Of a stretch of DNA of 7,712 nucleotides, positions 6,598 through 7,712 are shown one piece after another. Origin of the DNA: Clostridium_AD sp051278035 (lineage in GTDB: Bacteria; Bacillota; Clostridia; Clostridiales; Clostridiaceae); the NCBI RefSeq assembly GCF_051278035.1, contig NZ_JBNMNU010000190.1, positions 1 to 7,712 on the forward strand, given 5' to 3'. The notes below the pieces were generated by a model. It worked only from the letters and a program-made list of their open reading frames with translations, was not told where the DNA came from and searched no databases. Within the stretch, counting starts at the first letter, position 1. The number at the start of each line of letters is the position of its first letter. Made by a program: the position numbers and the translations under genes.

Positions 6598-7712
6598 TTA
6601 AAATGATACGTCAATATAATTATAATCCATGTTTTTTTCTTCTAAGAATTTCTTAGCTACTTGTTCAAATAGCGCGTAGCTTAGCACGTCCTCATCACTC
6701 TTTGCTAGATCTCCAATTTCCTCTTTTGCTTTTTCAAATCCTGGCTTTAGTAAATCTGCGGGTCTTACCACCACTACTTCTTCATTTCCTATAATTTTTT
6801 TTATTATATCTTCACTTATAGGTACTGGTGATTTGCCATAAAGTCCTCTTACATATTCTTTTATTTCTTTTGGTATTATTTTATACCGCTCACCTACTAA
6901 AATATTAAATACCGCTTGTGTACCAACCATTTGACTTAAGGGAGTAACTAGCGGAGGAAATCCTAAGTCTTCACGTACTTTAGGAATTTCTTTTAGCACT
7001 TCTTCATATTTATCCCCTGCATTTTGTTTTTCTAATTGTGATAAAAGATTTGAAAGCATTCCACCTGGTACTTGATATATTAATGTTTTTGGTTCTGTCT
7101 CCATTACTTTTGGATTTAATATTCCATTGTCTAAGTATTTTTGTCTTATGGGTTTAAAGTACGCGGCTACTTCACTTAAAGCTTCTAAGTCGAGTCCAGG
7201 ATTTCTTTCCCCATCTTTAAAAACTACAGCCATAGATTCTGTACATGGCTGAGACGTCCCTTCTGAAAAGGGTGATATAGCAGTATCAATAATATCCACG
7301 CCTGCTTCTACTGCCTTCATGTACGTCATAGATGCAATTCCACTAGTACAGTGACTGTGAAGTTCTATAGGTATTTTTATTTCTTTTTTTACTCTACTAA
7401 TTAATTCATAAGCTGCATCTGGGGTTAATATACCTGCCATGTCTTTTATGCATATTGAATCTGCCCCTGTATTCTCCATTTCTTTCATTAAACTAATATA
7501 GTATTCTATGGTATGTACTTTACTTGTTGTGTAGGAAATAGCACACTGGCAGTGAGCTCCAGCTTTTTTAATAGCATTAATTGATGTTTCTAAATTTCTT
7601 ACATCATTTAGAGCATCAAATACACGAATAATATCTATACCATTTTCTACAGCCTTTTCTATAAATTTTTCTACTATATCATCTGGATAGTGCTTATACC
7701 CTAGAAGATTTT
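6598..7712 (-). CDS. oadA: Oxaloacetate decarboxylase alpha subunit (PycB/OadA-type carboxyltransferase), 5' end outside window
   Basis: This is the carboxyltransferase subunit, which takes CO2 from oxaloacetate and loads it on biotin, leaving pyruvate. The frame stays open to the right edge, giving 370 visible residues. About 100 N-terminal residues are probably missing, including the first metal-binding part. The visible part starts with NLLGYKHYPDD and IDIIRVFDALND, continues with AGAHCQCAISYTTS and CIKDMAGILTP (Lys expected to be carboxylated in the active site), then ELHSHCTSG, whose two His bind the metal. The PYC_OADA conserved region follows (MVGTQAVFNILVGERY, EIKEYVRGLYGKSP, VVVRPADLL). 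It ends at FLEEKNMDYNYIDVSF without a biotin domain; the carrier two genes downstream supplies it. The ATG at 7488 is internal, since family homology continues upstream of it. Pyruvate carboxylase subunit B or transcarboxylase 5S share this fold; the neighbouring oadG and oadB point to the decarboxylase. Confidence 0.92.
   Translation of the reverse strand, partial: NLLGYKHYPDDIVEKFIEKAVENGIDIIRVFDALNDVRNLETSINAIKKAGAHCQCAISYTTSKVHTIEYYISLMKEMENTGADSICIKDMAGILTPDAAYELISRVKKEIKIPIELHSHCTSGIASMTYMKAVEAGVDIIDTAISPFSEGTSQPCTESMAVVFKDGERNPGLDLEALSEVAAYFKPIRQKYLDNGILNPKVMETEPKTLIYQVPGGMLSNLLSQLEKQNAGDKYEEVLKEIPKVREDLGFPPLVTPLSQMVGTQAVFNILVGERYKIIPKEIKEYVRGLYGKSPVPISEDIIKKIIGNEEVVVVRPADLLKPGFEKAKEEIGDLAKSDEDVLSYALFEQVAKKFLEEKNMDYNYIDVSF

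Noticed and set aside
7486..7488. ATG at 7488 as the start of the alpha subunit
   Set aside because: Conserved alpha-subunit sequence continues in frame to the right edge of the window, so this is an internal methionine.

Overview
The window is AT-rich and all of its genes lie on the minus strand. Strong AAGGAGG ribosome binding sites, TGnTATAAT promoters and the protein types point to a low-GC Firmicute of the class Clostridia, of the Clostridium/Alkaliphilus kind. I cannot name the species from sequence alone. In transcription order (right to left) there are three units.

(1) 7712 to 4705: an operon for a membrane-bound Na+-pumping oxaloacetate decarboxylase. It holds the carboxyltransferase alpha subunit (its N-terminus lies outside the window), the small gamma (OadG-like) subunit, a separate biotin carrier protein and the Na+-translocating beta subunit. 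Alpha ends before any biotin domain, and the carrier protein supplies it, so this is the split form of the enzyme. The inferred scheme is: alpha moves CO2 from oxaloacetate to biotin on the carrier, beta decarboxylates carboxybiotin and exports Na+, and gamma holds the complex together at the membrane. The operon ends at a hairpin terminator (4571-4612).

(2) 4407 to 1179: a two-component system with its own extended -10 promoter (near 4473-4481). It encodes a large membrane histidine kinase with a Cache-type external sensor and a PAS domain, followed one base later by a response regulator. The regulator has no DNA-binding domain. Its C-terminal half instead looks like the DUF2294/MpsC family, which is otherwise associated with membrane ion or inorganic-carbon transport modules. 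This is the most unusual item in the window. The unit ends at a second hairpin (1101-1140) whose outer arms match those of the first.

(3) 1018 to the left edge: a two-transmembrane K+ channel with a cytoplasmic RCK (TrkA-N/TrkA-C) module. It has its own extended -10 promoter, and its last residues are outside the window.

The region thus puts a Na+ pump, a signalling pair with an atypical output and a K+ channel side by side. That the signalling pair senses or controls ion or carboxylate metabolism is inference from position and domain content. The only long non-coding stretch (4408-4704, 297 bases) holds the decarboxylase terminator and the kinase promoter. I saw no RNA gene, CRISPR array, insertion sequence or riboswitch.
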